Shown here one piece after another: positions 18,817 to 28,862 of a DNA stretch of 64,000 nt (position 1 is its first letter; every line of letters begins with the position of its first letter). The notes beneath the pieces were generated by a model that saw nothing but the letters and a program-made list of their open reading frames with translations, was not told the DNA's origin and ran no database searches. Made by a program: the position numbers and the translations under genes. The DNA is from Sphingomicrobium sp. (GTDB lineage Bacteria > Pseudomonadota > Alphaproteobacteria > Sphingomonadales > Sphingomonadaceae), in assembly GCA_036563485.1 (NCBI GenBank), contig DATCMI010000001.1:642938-706937 (forward strand), in the 5' to 3' direction.

Positions 18817-18843
18817 ATGTCCGAATGGGTGGAATGCGGACAC
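18817..18843. repeat. Dispersed short palindromic repeat, copy 2
   Basis: A diverged copy of the 16904 repeat (ATGTCCG ... GCGGACACT). A half-copy, CGAAAGCAGACCTAAG, lies just before it near 18795. The repeat touches the stop of the minus-strand membrane protein gene. Confidence 0.55.
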
Positions 18844-19403
18844 TAGCCCGCGAGCAATCCGGGGATCGTGGAACCAGGATAAGAAAGCACCAGCAGCGTG
18901 AGCCCAATGACGCTCAGCCTGCGTGACCGCGCCAGCAAAACTACCGCGCTGAATGCGACCTGTGTCGCTAGAAACGCCAGCCCTAACCAGCTTGTGTTGA
19001 CCTGCACACCCAAGGCAGCTTGATAAAGGATGGCAAGTAAGTTGCAGAGTACGACACCCCCGATGACCAGGCGGCGGTGCTCAAAATAATATAGATCGTA
19101 GTCCGGCCATTCGGTTGGCTCTTCGGGGAACGTGATCCGTGCAATTAAATAATAGAGCCCGGTCACAACCAAGCCGCACATAAGTGCCACGTAGCTGGCA
19201 GGGACCCGGTCTCTGATGAACCAGGCCCACATCCAGAAGGACGTTAGGTCGAGGGAGACAGCCAGCCCAAGAAGCGGCGACAGTAGCCCGATATGCACCT
19301 TTCGCCGTGATTGGAACGACTTGCCAAAGCCGCTGAGCAGCTCGGCGAGGCCAAGACCGAGGACAAGGCCGAAAAACGAAAATACGAAGCTGAATGTGTC
19401 CAT
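18843..19403 (-). CDS. Multi-pass membrane protein of unknown function
   Basis: A 186-residue protein with about five hydrophobic segments: 3-25 (FSFVFSFFGLVLGLGLAELL), 38-62, 70-92, 112-132 and 138-160 or beyond. There is no export signal other than the first helix. A short loop with acidic residues (FPEEPTEWPDYDLYYFEHRR) lies between helices 3 and 4. I do not recognise a family. The gene is flanked on both sides by copies of the same palindromic repeat. Confidence 0.7.
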   Translation of the reverse strand: MDTFSFVFSFFGLVLGLGLAELLSGFGKSFQSRRKVHIGLLSPLLGLAVSLDLTSFWMWAWFIRDRVPASYVALMCGLVVTGLYYLIARITFPEEPTEWPDYDLYYFEHRRLVIGGVVLCNLLAILYQAALGVQVNTSWLGLAFLATQVAFSAVVLLARSRRLSVIGLTLLVLSYPGSTIPGLLAG

Positions 19404-19444
19404 GCAGGGCGCCCCTTGCGGCGCACCCTAGCGCATGCGCTCCC

Positions 19445-19473
19445 AATGTCCGCAATGGTTCGAAAGCAGACAT
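19445..19473. repeat. Dispersed short palindromic repeat, copy 3
   Basis: AATGTCCGC, a 12-nt centre (AATGGTTCGAAA) and GCAGACATA. It matches copy 1 closely and lies about 40 bp before the membrane protein start. Confidence 0.6.
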
Positions 19474-19525
19474 AAGCTGATGGGGCGCAACGGACGCTTT
19501 ACCCTAGGACGCTAATCTCCTCCGC

Positions 19526-19870
19526 ATGGGGAACGTAAGGCCATTTCGCGGGCGACCGAGGCTCTCTGGCTATCGTGGACGCAAGAAGCGCGACAGCGGC
19601 GTCTACCCCTTCGTCGTGGGCGGCTTCGCTCTCGTGGCAATCTACGGCGCCCTCAATCCCGAAAAGATGCCAGCGCCCGTCCAAGCGGCTGCGCGAGCGT
19701 CGCGGGACCTCGGGCGCGAGAACAGCCCAATGGCGGGAGCTTACTACCCGAATTGTAACGCGGCTCGGGCGGCTGGGGTGGCTCCCATCTATGCGGGTGA
19801 ACCTGGGTATCGCGAGCCGCTGGATGCGGATGGAGATGGCATCTCTTGTGAGCCTTATCGGGGCATGTAG
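19526..19870 (+). CDS. Excalibur calcium-binding domain protein, membrane anchored
   Basis: A 114-residue protein. A basic N-terminus is followed by one membrane helix (VYPFVVGGFALVAIYGAL, about 27-43). The C-terminal 45 residues form an Excalibur domain: YYPNCNAARAAGVAPI, then the calcium-loop-like DADGDGISCEPY with the two Cys of the motif. Excalibur domains are extracellular and often accompany SNase domains; an SNase-like gene is 2.6 kb away on the same island. Confidence 0.85.
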   Translation: MGNVRPFRGRPRLSGYRGRKKRDSGVYPFVVGGFALVAIYGALNPEKMPAPVQAAARASRDLGRENSPMAGAYYPNCNAARAAGVAPIYAGEPGYREPLDADGDGISCEPYRGM

Positions 19871-20277
19871 CCACGCCATTCACACGTAAGGCTTAGCCCG
19901 CTTTTGGACCGCGAGAATGGACGCGACGGAGCGCACAGGCGTCGAGATTGCGGAGACCTCCGGCGCGGCCTTCTACGCTCATGAAAGACGGCCTTAGCCC
20001 GCCCTTTCCATACCCGAAATCCCATGGGGCAGGAGCCGGAGCCGCCTGGGAGACGCCAAAGGGTTTTACTCTCACTTTCAAGGGCTTGACAGCGCCCGCC
20101 TGGATCGGTGAACTGCTGTGGCTCGCGTGCGCGTAACTTTGGTTACCTATAGTTCCGCTCTTGCTGGCTAGGGGATTGAGGTCAGCAGACCTTTAGTCGC
20201 CTACAATCATCCGTTTACTCCTCTGGTCACCCGAGGGGGAGACTAGGAGGACACCACAGAAAGAAATTACGAAGTTT
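19871..20277. other. Gene-poor stretch in the island
   Basis: No coding frame I can support. Short frames on both strands near 19893-20136 overlap one another and show no family. A strong AGGAGG occurs near 20245 but is too far from the next ATG (20278) to serve it, and no start codon follows it at normal spacing. Confidence 0.5.
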
Positions 20278-20496
20278 ATGTCTAAACGGCAGCCCTTGCG
20301 CTCATCCGTCGATGCTATGTGCAAGGTTTGTATTTACGACCCCCTGGCCGGTGGGAAATGGCGGGAACAGGTGGCGCTTTGCTCTAGCAGCAGTTGCCCC
20401 CTCCATCCGCATAGGCCGGTCCCGAGACACTGTTCCCGGGACGGAATTATCATCCCACAGGCAATCAAAGAGCTGGGATTGCGGTTGGCGGCTTAG
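20278..20496 (+). CDS. Small Cys-rich, phage-type zinc-binding protein
   Basis: A 72-residue protein with Cys at CKVCIYDPLAGGKWREQVALC and again in CPL. The spacing C-x2-C ... C-x5-C suggests a zinc ribbon. Proteins with CIYDP..GTWR.QV..C...CPL are, from memory, common small phage and prophage proteins of unknown role, which fits the mobile context. The ribosome site (GAAG) is weak. Confidence 0.65.
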   Translation: MSKRQPLRSSVDAMCKVCIYDPLAGGKWREQVALCSSSSCPLHPHRPVPRHCSRDGIIIPQAIKELGLRLAA

Positions 20497-20553
20497 CCCC
20501 ACTTTCCTCGCCAAAGAGCGCGCTCTGATTGGTCTATGCTACATGGGTAGCGC

Positions 20554-20582
20554 GGGGGTCACGGTTAACCGCCGTGGCCCCC
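20554..20582. repeat. Strong hairpin between the Cys-rich gene and the integrase
   Basis: Arms GGGGGTCACGG (20554-20564) and CCGTGGCCCCC (20572-20582), one mismatch, 7-nt loop. It lies between the convergent ends of the 20278 gene and the integrase and could terminate either, although no T-run follows. Confidence 0.5.
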
Positions 20583-20758
20583 GATTTGTATCGTTAAGCC
20601 CTGCTTTCCAGACCATCGCTGGACCAGGCCTCGCCCGCTCACGTCGGGCCGTGCGAGATATTCAGATTTCGCACAGGCGTATTATTCACATAACACAGAA
20701 GATTTCCGCCGCTAACCGCGCCTCGCCCCGTGGGCTGTCAGCGGCGCAAGAGATGGGC

Positions 20759-22450
20759 TCAATCCGCAGGAGCGACCCAGCGACGAACGCGAGACAGGTT
20801 CAGCCTATCAAAGGTGACGTTGTGGATTTCGTCACCAAGAGGGCTCCGTGAACCGTAGCGCGTATTTTGTCCGGGATGGGCGTGGCCCTGGATGTAAGCT
20901 CGGGCATCCTCGGGAACGCGGCACCGCCGAGCTTCGGTCGTCCAAGTATGGCGGAAGTCACGTGACGGCAATTTGCCGGACGTGAGAGCGTTGTGCTTCC
21001 GCAAATAGGCCCCCCAGCTTTCCGTAAAGCCGCCATACAGCTCCTTCCGCTCGCCCTTGGTGCCGAGCGAAGGAAACAACGCCGTCTTTCCAGCCTCAAG
21101 CAGCCAACCCCGATAGTCGAGCAAACCAAGCTCAATGAGCAAACGCGGGATGGGGAACGTTCGCCTACCCTCGCCAGCCTTAAGGCGACGTTGCCCCTTA
21201 CGCGGATGCTCACCCGCGTCCGTGATTGTCAGCGTCCACTCGGCGGTCTCGGGGTCCTGGCGGATGTCGGTCACAAGAAGCTGGCAAATCTCCTCGGGCC
21301 TCGCCCCCGTGAAAATCAACATCAACGGAATCCAGTAGAGCGCCTCGCCCTTGGAGCGCGGAGGGCGCTCACCAGCCGTGAACAACGGAAGGTCGATGAT
21401 GGTCTGCAGCTCACGGAACGTGAACCCTTCCTTCTCAACCCGACGAGCCTTCGGAAACTTGTGTCTGGCGAACGGATTGGACGCACCTTCGCGAATCTTT
21501 CCGACGTCCTGAAGCTTCGCCCAAACGGCCGAGAGCATGGCGACGTGCTGTTTCATCGTCTTCACAGCCAGCGGCTGAAAGGTCTTGCCGTCGTAAGCGT
21601 CTACGAGCTTCGGCAGCGTCCAGCTCCGCTCATTGAAGGGGCGCTTCGCTGGGCATTTGGCGAGCAAGTCGATGAACTCGGCGACGTGCGCTCTCGTAAT
21701 CTCACGGGGCGTAAGTTGGCCATGAACCTCTTCAAAGAACCGAGAAGCCGTGGCCGTCGCTTGCTTCGTCGTCGCGCTGAACCCGAACGCCGTCCGCTCA
21801 AGCGCTTCGCGTGCCAGCGACACAAAGCTGACCGAAGCTGCCGAAGAAGTCTGCGTCGGCTGTCGACCAGCGGGCGCGGGCCCCACATCAGGGGTATCCA
21901 CCGGCACACCAGCATCCCTGGCGAGTTGGATTTCGGTTGCAGCAATAGTCGCCTTGAGCAGTTCGCGGCAGAGACGGCCGAACGCTTCGGTTTGCATGTC
22001 AAAATGCCAGCCTTGTTCGGCGGCGATGCTTACAGCTGTGGACCCCCACCGGCTGGTAATTTCCGGCCCGCTGCAGTCCTCCAGCTCGGACCCATAGCCA
22101 AGTTCGTTGGCCTCGTGCCGCTCGCGGTCGACGCGGCCAAGGATGCGCTCCCGTTCGTCCTCCGCCAGCACGTTCGCTTTGTAGGTTTCCGCGAGAAAAG
22201 CGATGCGGGCTTCATCCAAAAGATCAAAGGAGCCCGAAACAGCCTTCCGAGCTGTTGCCACAAGCCGCTCATAATCATCGTTCGCGGCTTGATAGCGCGC
22301 CATCGCACCTGGGTCCGCAAGGCTGGTCGCCTTGAGGGAAGCAATCAGCTCACGCTGGCCGATGTGGGCACGGAGCTTTTCAGGGAAGGAACGCCGATAT
22401 TCCAGCCGCCCCGCTTTGCGGGCCTGAACATATTGCACAGAAATCCCCAC
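20759..22450 (-). CDS. int: Tyrosine-type site-specific integrase
   Basis: A 563-residue phage-type integrase. The N-terminus (QYVQARKAGRLEYRRSFP) is the DUF6538-like DNA-binding entry domain, then a core-binding SAM-like domain near 210-300. The catalytic domain has the first Arg in TGARPEEI, the box RDFRHTW, where Arg stands in the usual place of the first His of HxxR, and the Tyr nucleophile in HPGQNTRYGS. It lies 110 bp from the tRNA-Leu and reads away from it. Tandem boxes that repeat at the other island end lie just upstream, so it should recognise them. Confidence 0.93.
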   Translation of the reverse strand: MGISVQYVQARKAGRLEYRRSFPEKLRAHIGQRELIASLKATSLADPGAMARYQAANDDYERLVATARKAVSGSFDLLDEARIAFLAETYKANVLAEDERERILGRVDRERHEANELGYGSELEDCSGPEITSRWGSTAVSIAAEQGWHFDMQTEAFGRLCRELLKATIAATEIQLARDAGVPVDTPDVGPAPAGRQPTQTSSAASVSFVSLAREALERTAFGFSATTKQATATASRFFEEVHGQLTPREITRAHVAEFIDLLAKCPAKRPFNERSWTLPKLVDAYDGKTFQPLAVKTMKQHVAMLSAVWAKLQDVGKIREGASNPFARHKFPKARRVEKEGFTFRELQTIIDLPLFTAGERPPRSKGEALYWIPLMLIFTGARPEEICQLLVTDIRQDPETAEWTLTITDAGEHPRKGQRRLKAGEGRRTFPIPRLLIELGLLDYRGWLLEAGKTALFPSLGTKGERKELYGGFTESWGAYLRKHNALTSGKLPSRDFRHTWTTEARRCRVPEDARAYIQGHAHPGQNTRYGSRSPLGDEIHNVTFDRLNLSRVRRWVAPAD

Positions 22451-22473
22451 GCGACTGGCTCCTGACGGGGCGC

Positions 22474-22498
22474 TTTGTAGCGCCGCTTTGTAGCGTCG
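22474..22498. repeat. Right arm-type box pair (putative integrase sites)
   Basis: CTTTGTAGCGCC (22474-22485) and CTTTGTAGCGTC (22487-22498), 13 nt apart, same orientation as the left pair. They are 62 nt from the tRNA-end repeat and about 25 bp upstream of the integrase start, so binding could also control the integrase promoter. Confidence 0.7.
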
Positions 22499-22560
22499 GA
22501 GCGAATCTAAGCGGCTCTATTCCGGCCTTTTTCTATGATTGCAACCACTTAGCGCAGCAA

Positions 22561-22647
22561 TGGTGCCCAGGAGAGGACTCGAACCTCCACGCCCTTGCGA
22601 GCGCCAGCACCTGAAGCTGGTGCGTCTACCAATTCCGCCACCTGGGC
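22561..22647 (-). tRNA. tRNA-Leu (anticodon CAG)
   Basis: Read on the minus strand, the acceptor stem GCCCAGG pairs with CCTGGGC and is followed by A and an encoded CCA. The anticodon arm is CCAGC-TTCAGGT-GCTGG, giving CAG (reads CUG). A long variable arm (GCGCTCGCAAGGGCGT) and GGTTCGAGTCC T-arm confirm a class II leucine tRNA. Its last 17 nt form the attachment site of the island. Confidence 0.97.
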
Positions 22648-22716
22648 ACATGCAAGCTGTTTGGCAGGCGGCGGCGCTTAAGGGGCGCGGGCGCGCCTTG
22701 TCAACGAAGGAATCAA

Positions 22717-23691
22717 GTGCTTAGGCCCGCCGCCATGATCGAGCCCGCAGAGCAGCTAGTTACCGTCTTCGGCGGCAGCGGATTTATCGGCCGCTACGTC
22801 TGCGAATTCCTGATGAAGAGCGGGGCCCGCGTCCGCGTCGCGCAGCGCGACCCGCGCCGCGCATATATCATCCAGCCGCTCGGCCAGGTCGGGCAGTACG
22901 GCTTCGTGAAGGCCGACCTGACGAACGCCGACAGCGTCCGCGAAGCGGTCAAGGGCGCGACTGGCGTGGTCAATCTGTGCGGGGTGTTCGGCCGGCAGAT
23001 GCAGAAGCTGCATGTCGAGGGCGCGCGCAACGTTGCCGAGGCAGCCCGGGAAGCGGGGTGCGAGGCGCTCGTCCATGTCTCCGCCATCGGCGCTGACCGC
23101 AACGCCCAGTCGAACTACGGCCGCACCAAGGGCGAGGGCGAGGATGCCGTCCGCGCAGCCTTTCCGGCCGCCACGATCGTCCGCCCATCGATCGTCTTCG
23201 GCCCCGAAGACGATTTGACCAATCGCTTCGCCGGCATGGCGCGGCTGCCGTTCCTTCCGGTGATCGCGTCGCAGCGCAATTTCGCCCCGGTCTTCGTCCG
23301 CGACCTTGGCAAAGCGATCGCGATGGCGGCGATGGACGCGCAAAGGTTTGGCGGAAAGACCTTCGAGATCGGCGGGCCGCAAGTGATGAGCATGGCCGAG
23401 CTCCACCAGGCCATTCTCGAGATCACCGAGCAGGACCCCGGCGTCGTGCACCTTCCGGACTTCTTCGGCAGCCTGCTTGCGAAGTTCGGCTGGCTGCCGG
23501 GCGCCCCGCTGACCAAGGATCAGTGGCTGATGCTCCAGCGCGACAATGTGCCGGCGAAGGGCACTCCCGGTTTGGACGCGTTCGGCATCAAGGCGACCCC
23601 GCTTGCCGCAGTTGCCTACGAATGGCTCGGCCGCTTCCACAAGGGCGGCAAGTTCGCGGGCCGCCGTATCAACCTGACCGCGACCTCCTAA
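22717..23691 (+). CDS. NDUFA9-like NAD(P)-binding protein (complex I associated family)
   Basis: An atypical SDR of about 320 residues. The Rossmann motif is TVFGGSGFIGRYV, followed by RDPRR (NADP-type), VNLCGVFG, and YGRTKGEGE in place of the usual YxxxK. In eukaryotes NDUFA9 is an accessory subunit of complex I; the bacterial role is less sure. GTG 22717 has AAGGA five bases upstream; ATG 22735 is also possible. The next gene, uppP, starts directly after the stop. Confidence 0.85.
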   Translation: MLRPAAMIEPAEQLVTVFGGSGFIGRYVCEFLMKSGARVRVAQRDPRRAYIIQPLGQVGQYGFVKADLTNADSVREAVKGATGVVNLCGVFGRQMQKLHVEGARNVAEAAREAGCEALVHVSAIGADRNAQSNYGRTKGEGEDAVRAAFPAATIVRPSIVFGPEDDLTNRFAGMARLPFLPVIASQRNFAPVFVRDLGKAIAMAAMDAQRFGGKTFEIGGPQVMSMAELHQAILEITEQDPGVVHLPDFFGSLLAKFGWLPGAPLTKDQWLMLQRDNVPAKGTPGLDAFGIKATPLAAVAYEWLGRFHKGGKFAGRRINLTATS

Positions 23692-24492
23692 GTGCCTGTC
23701 CTCTGGCTTGTGATCATCCTCGGCATCGTCGAGGGGGTTACCGAATATCTGCCGGTCTCCTCGACCGGGCACCTGATCCTCGCCACCGAGCTGCTCGGCT
23801 TCAAGGCGGGCGATTGGGAAGCATTCAACGTCGCCATCCAGCCCGGGGCCATCCTCGCGATCGTGGTACTTTACTGGCAGACGTTCTGGGACGTGCTCAC
23901 CGGCCTGTTCGGGCGCGAGCCGAAGGCCTTCGCCTTCGTCCGCAATCTCGTCATCGCCTGCGTTCCCGCCATCGTCCTTGCGCTTCTGTTCGGCGATACG
24001 ATCGAGGCGATGCTCGGGAGTGCGGTAGTCGTCGCCTGGGCCCTCATCATCGGCGGCGTTGCGATCCTGGTCCTCGAAAAGACCGTGAAGCCGCGCGAGT
24101 GCGACGGGGTGGCGAACCTCAGCGTTAGGCAATCGGCGTTGGTCGGTCTCGTCCAATGCCTCGCGATGGTGCCCGGGGTGAGCCGCTCGGGCGCGACGAT
24201 CCTCGGCGCGATGGCGTTCGGTGTCGATCGCAAGACCGCCGCCGAGTTCAGCTTTTTCCTCGCCATGCCGACGCTTTCGGGCGCGACGGCTTACTATCTC
24301 CTCAAGCATCACGACCGGATCGCCCCGGAGATGTACGGCAACATCGTCATCGGAAGCATCGTCAGCTTCGTCGTTGCGCTCGTCGTTGTGAAGCTCTTCG
24401 TCAGCTACGTGACCCGGCACGGCTTCGCCCCCTTCGCCTGGTACCGGATCGTCGCCGGAGCTGCAGCGCTTGTCTGGCTGACGGCGCGCTGA
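23692..24492 (+). CDS. uppP: Undecaprenyl-diphosphatase UppP (BacA)
   Basis: Inner-membrane enzyme that recycles the undecaprenyl carrier for peptidoglycan synthesis; extra copies give bacitracin tolerance. The 266-residue protein has eight or so hydrophobic helices and both signature motifs: EGVTEYLPVSSTGH at the N-terminus and PGVSRSGATI in the second half. GTG 23692 directly follows the TAA of the NDUFA9-like gene, so translation is probably coupled. Confidence 0.95.
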   Translation: MPVLWLVIILGIVEGVTEYLPVSSTGHLILATELLGFKAGDWEAFNVAIQPGAILAIVVLYWQTFWDVLTGLFGREPKAFAFVRNLVIACVPAIVLALLFGDTIEAMLGSAVVVAWALIIGGVAILVLEKTVKPRECDGVANLSVRQSALVGLVQCLAMVPGVSRSGATILGAMAFGVDRKTAAEFSFFLAMPTLSGATAYYLLKHHDRIAPEMYGNIVIGSIVSFVVALVVVKLFVSYVTRHGFAPFAWYRIVAGAAALVWLTAR

Positions 24493-24504
24493 CTTCCCCG
24501 CCGT

Positions 24505-24525
24505 CGGAGTTGATGATAAACTCCG
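24505..24525 (+). terminator. Possible weak terminator after uppP
   Basis: CGGAGTT (24505-24511) and AACTCCG (24519-24525) can pair around a 7-nt loop just after the uppP stop. Downstream sequence has only scattered T residues, so termination strength is doubtful. Confidence 0.3.
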
Positions 24526-24553
24526 TCAGTTTCAGTAGCTTAGTGGTGCCGCC

Positions 24554-24985
24554 ATGCGTTTGGGCTTGTTCGTCGCTCCCCTCCTCCTCTGTTCGTCGCC
24601 GCTGTTCGCGCAAGCGGCGCCGACGCCGCAGGATGTCAGGGACATGCAGCAGGTGGTCGCCGATCCCGCACTTGGCGGCAAGTTGGCGAGGATTATGGAA
24701 GCGATGTCGAAATCGCTGCTCGACCTGCCGGTCGGCAACATCGAAGCTGCCGCCGAAGGCCGCAAGCCCACCGCCGCCGACCGCCGCCGCACCGTTCGTT
24801 CCGAAACCGGCATCAGCGAGCGCGAGCTGCACGCCCGGATCGCTGCCGCGCAGCCGATGCTGCAGCAGAGCCTGAAGGCTGTGACCGATGCGCTGCCGTC
24901 GATGATGCACGGCCTCGCCCAGGCGCAACAATCGATCGAGCGCGCGGCGGCAAATATGCCGGACCCGACCTACCCGAAGCGCTAG
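24554..24985 (+). CDS. Periplasmic hypothetical protein
   Basis: A 143-residue protein with signal peptide MRLGLFVAPLLLCSSPLFAQA. The mature part is helical and charged (DPALGGKLARIMEAMSKSLLDLPVGN), with a Gln-rich helix near the end (AQPMLQQSLKAVTDALPSM). No domain recognised. It stands alone between uppP and fzlA on the same strand. Confidence 0.7.
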   Translation: MRLGLFVAPLLLCSSPLFAQAAPTPQDVRDMQQVVADPALGGKLARIMEAMSKSLLDLPVGNIEAAAEGRKPTAADRRRTVRSETGISERELHARIAAAQPMLQQSLKAVTDALPSMMHGLAQAQQSIERAAANMPDPTYPKR

Positions 24986-25018
24986 ACCTAAGCGTCTGCC
25001 CCGCTAAAGCTGCCCGTC

Positions 25019-26799
<1,781 letters not shown>

Positions 26800-26850
26800 T
26801 TAACCATGTTAATCGTTAGCTGGTGGTGAGTTGCGGTGAGCTGAAAAACG

Positions 26851-27585
26851 TTAAACCGCCGGTGACGAAGAAGCCGTCGCCGCAACGAGATAATTTAGCC
26901 TTACATCGTCGCTGAGGTGCAGGCCTTTCAGCGGCGACCAGGCGATACCCTCCACATCAACGCAGTCGAGGCCGGCATCCGTCAGCATCTGCTTCAGCCT
27001 TTCAGGCGCGATGAACTGATCGAACTGGTGCGTGCCCTTCGGGATTCGTCCGAAGCCTTCGGCCAAGGTGATGGTCAGCAGCTTCGACCAGCCGGTCGCG
27101 TTAGGCGTCGACATGATCAGCAGCCCCCCGGGCGCCAGGCGCGCGGCAAGCGACCGGACGAAAGCCGCGGGGTCCGCGACATGTTCGATCACCTCGAGAC
27201 AGGTGACGAGATCGAACTTGCCTTCGAGGTCGAGGACATCGCCGGCCCGATAGTCGATCGCCAGGCCGACCATCTCGGCATGGGCGCGCGCGGCACCGAT
27301 CAGTTCGGCGGACGCGTCGATGCCGGTCACTGTCGCGCCCATCCGCGCCAGCGGTTCGGCGAGAATCCCGGCGCCGCACCCGACATCGAGCGCGCTTTTA
27401 CCGGCGAGCGGCGTCCGGCTGCATTCGTCGCTCTGCCAATGCTGGTCGATCCGGTCGCGGATGTATTTCAGCCGCACCGGGTTGATCTTGTGAAGCATCG
27501 CCTCGGGGCCGTTCGGGTCCCACCAGCGCTCGGCCTGGCTCGCGAACTGCCGGACCTCTTCGGGAAGGATGCTTGTTTCTGCCAT
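26851..27585 (-). CDS. ubiG: Ubiquinone biosynthesis O-methyltransferase UbiG
   Basis: A 244-residue SAM methyltransferase that does both O-methylations of ubiquinone synthesis. The UbiG-specific start FASQAERWWDPNGPEAMLHKINPVR-like region is present, then the SAM motif LDVGCGAGILAEPLARMGA, the LEVIEHV motif and the family tail TPNATGW...HQFDQFI. It is divergent from lysC, with 44 bases between the two starts. Confidence 0.95.
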   Translation of the reverse strand: MAETSILPEEVRQFASQAERWWDPNGPEAMLHKINPVRLKYIRDRIDQHWQSDECSRTPLAGKSALDVGCGAGILAEPLARMGATVTGIDASAELIGAARAHAEMVGLAIDYRAGDVLDLEGKFDLVTCLEVIEHVADPAAFVRSLAARLAPGGLLIMSTPNATGWSKLLTITLAEGFGRIPKGTHQFDQFIAPERLKQMLTDAGLDCVDVEGIAWSPLKGLHLSDDVRLNYLVAATASSSPAV

Positions 27586-27629
27586 TGCCCGACTCTAACA
27601 GTCCGCGCGGTTGATCCCAAGGAGCCCTT

Positions 27630-28862
27630 TTGTCCCGCATCGTCATGAAATTCGGCGGCACGTCGATGGCGGGGATCGAGCGCATCCGCAGCGTTGCCGA
27701 GCGCGTGCGGCGTGAGGCTGACGCCGGCAATGAAGTGCTTGTGGTCGTCTCGGCTATGGCCGGAGAGACGGATCGGCTGGTGCAGCTGTGCCGCGAGGCC
27801 GCGCCGCTCCACGACCCGACCGAATATGACGTGGTCGTGGCGAGCGGCGAGCAGGTGACCGCCGGCCTTCTTGCGATGACGCTCCAGGCCGCGGGGCTGA
27901 AGGCGCGCAGCTTCATGGGCTGGCAACTCGTCCGCGCGTCGGGCGTCCACGGCAATGCCCGCGTCGAAGCCATCGAAAGCGCGACACTCGACGAGGCACT
28001 GAAAGGCGGCACGGTCGCGGTCATCCCGGGCTTTCAGGGCGTCGGCGAGGACGGGCGTCTCGCCACACTAGGCCGCGGCGGCTCCGACACTTCCGCCGTC
28101 GCGATCGCCGCGGGCGTGAAGGCCGACCGCTGCGACATCTATACCGACGTCGACGGCGTCTACACGACCGACCCGCGCATTGTGCCGCGCGCGCGCAAGC
28201 TCGACGCCATCACTTTCGAAGAGATGCTGGAGCTCGCCGGGGTGGGCGCGAAGGTCCTGCAGACGCGCTCGGTGGGCCTCGCGATGCGCGAGAATCTGCC
28301 GCTGCGCGTCCTTTCCGCATTTGAAGACAAGCCCGGCACCCGCGTCGTCGCGGAGCTTGAAGGAGCCGACATGGAAAGAAACCAGATCGCCGGCATCGCC
28401 GCCGACCGCAACGAGGCGCGAGTGAGCCTGACTGGCGTGCCCGACCAGCCCGGCACCGTCGCGCAGGTGATTACGCCCTTGTCCGAAGCCGGCATCCTGT
28501 TCGACATGATCGTCCATGCCGCGACGCCGGACAGCGGCGCCTCCGACCTCACCTTTACCGTCCCCCGCGCCAGCCTTGCCCAGGCGCTGTCGGTAATCGA
28601 AGACCGCAAGGAGCAGATCGGCTTCGAGCGGATCGTCACCGACGACGCGGTCGCCAAGGTCAGCATCGTCGGCGTCGGCATCCGCTCCAACCCGCAGCTT
28701 GCCGCAAAGATGTTCGAAGTGCTTGCCGAGCGGCGCATCAACCTGCTCGCGGTCTCGACCAGCGAGATCAAGGTCAGTGCATTGATCGCCGAAGCTGAGC
28801 TGGAGCTTGCCGTGCGCGTCCTTCACACCGCCTTCGGCCTCGATACGGAGCAAGCGGCATGA
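27630..28862 (+). CDS. lysC: Aspartate kinase LysC
   Basis: First step of the Lys/Thr/Met pathway: phosphorylates aspartate. The kinase domain begins IVMKFGGTSMAG, with the substrate loop GRGGSDTSAVAIA near residue 150. Two ACT domains follow (GVPDQPGTVAQVI, then VGVGIRSNPQLAAKMF) and would bind the feedback inhibitors. TTG 27630 has AAGGAG five bases upstream, better than the internal ATG 27645. It ends overlapping the next gene as ATGA. Confidence 0.96.
   Translation: MSRIVMKFGGTSMAGIERIRSVAERVRREADAGNEVLVVVSAMAGETDRLVQLCREAAPLHDPTEYDVVVASGEQVTAGLLAMTLQAAGLKARSFMGWQLVRASGVHGNARVEAIESATLDEALKGGTVAVIPGFQGVGEDGRLATLGRGGSDTSAVAIAAGVKADRCDIYTDVDGVYTTDPRIVPRARKLDAITFEEMLELAGVGAKVLQTRSVGLAMRENLPLRVLSAFEDKPGTRVVAELEGADMERNQIAGIAADRNEARVSLTGVPDQPGTVAQVITPLSEAGILFDMIVHAATPDSGASDLTFTVPRASLAQALSVIEDRKEQIGFERIVTDDAVAKVSIVGVGIRSNPQLAAKMFEVLAERRINLLAVSTSEIKVSALIAEAELELAVRVLHTAFGLDTEQAA

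Larger units (their letters stand above)
13354..22577. mobile_element. Integrated genomic island in tRNA-Leu(CAG)
   Basis: About 9.2 kb bounded by the 17-bp direct repeats 13354-13370 and 22561-22577. A tyrosine integrase gene (20759-22450) is adjacent to the intact tRNA and reads away from it. Both ends carry the same tandem integrase-arm-like boxes 62 nt from the core. The cargo has a second (serine) recombinase, a GIY-YIG-like gene, an HEPN gene, an SNase-like gene, regulators and several gene-poor stretches. Codon use looks less GC-biased than in the flanks. No capsid, conjugation or replication genes are seen, so it is a small integrative element, perhaps a decayed or satellite one. Confidence 0.85.

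Noticed and set aside
20993-22465. 490-codon plus-strand open frame opposite the integrase
   Set aside because: No motif and typical antisense composition; the integrase has clear catalytic residues.
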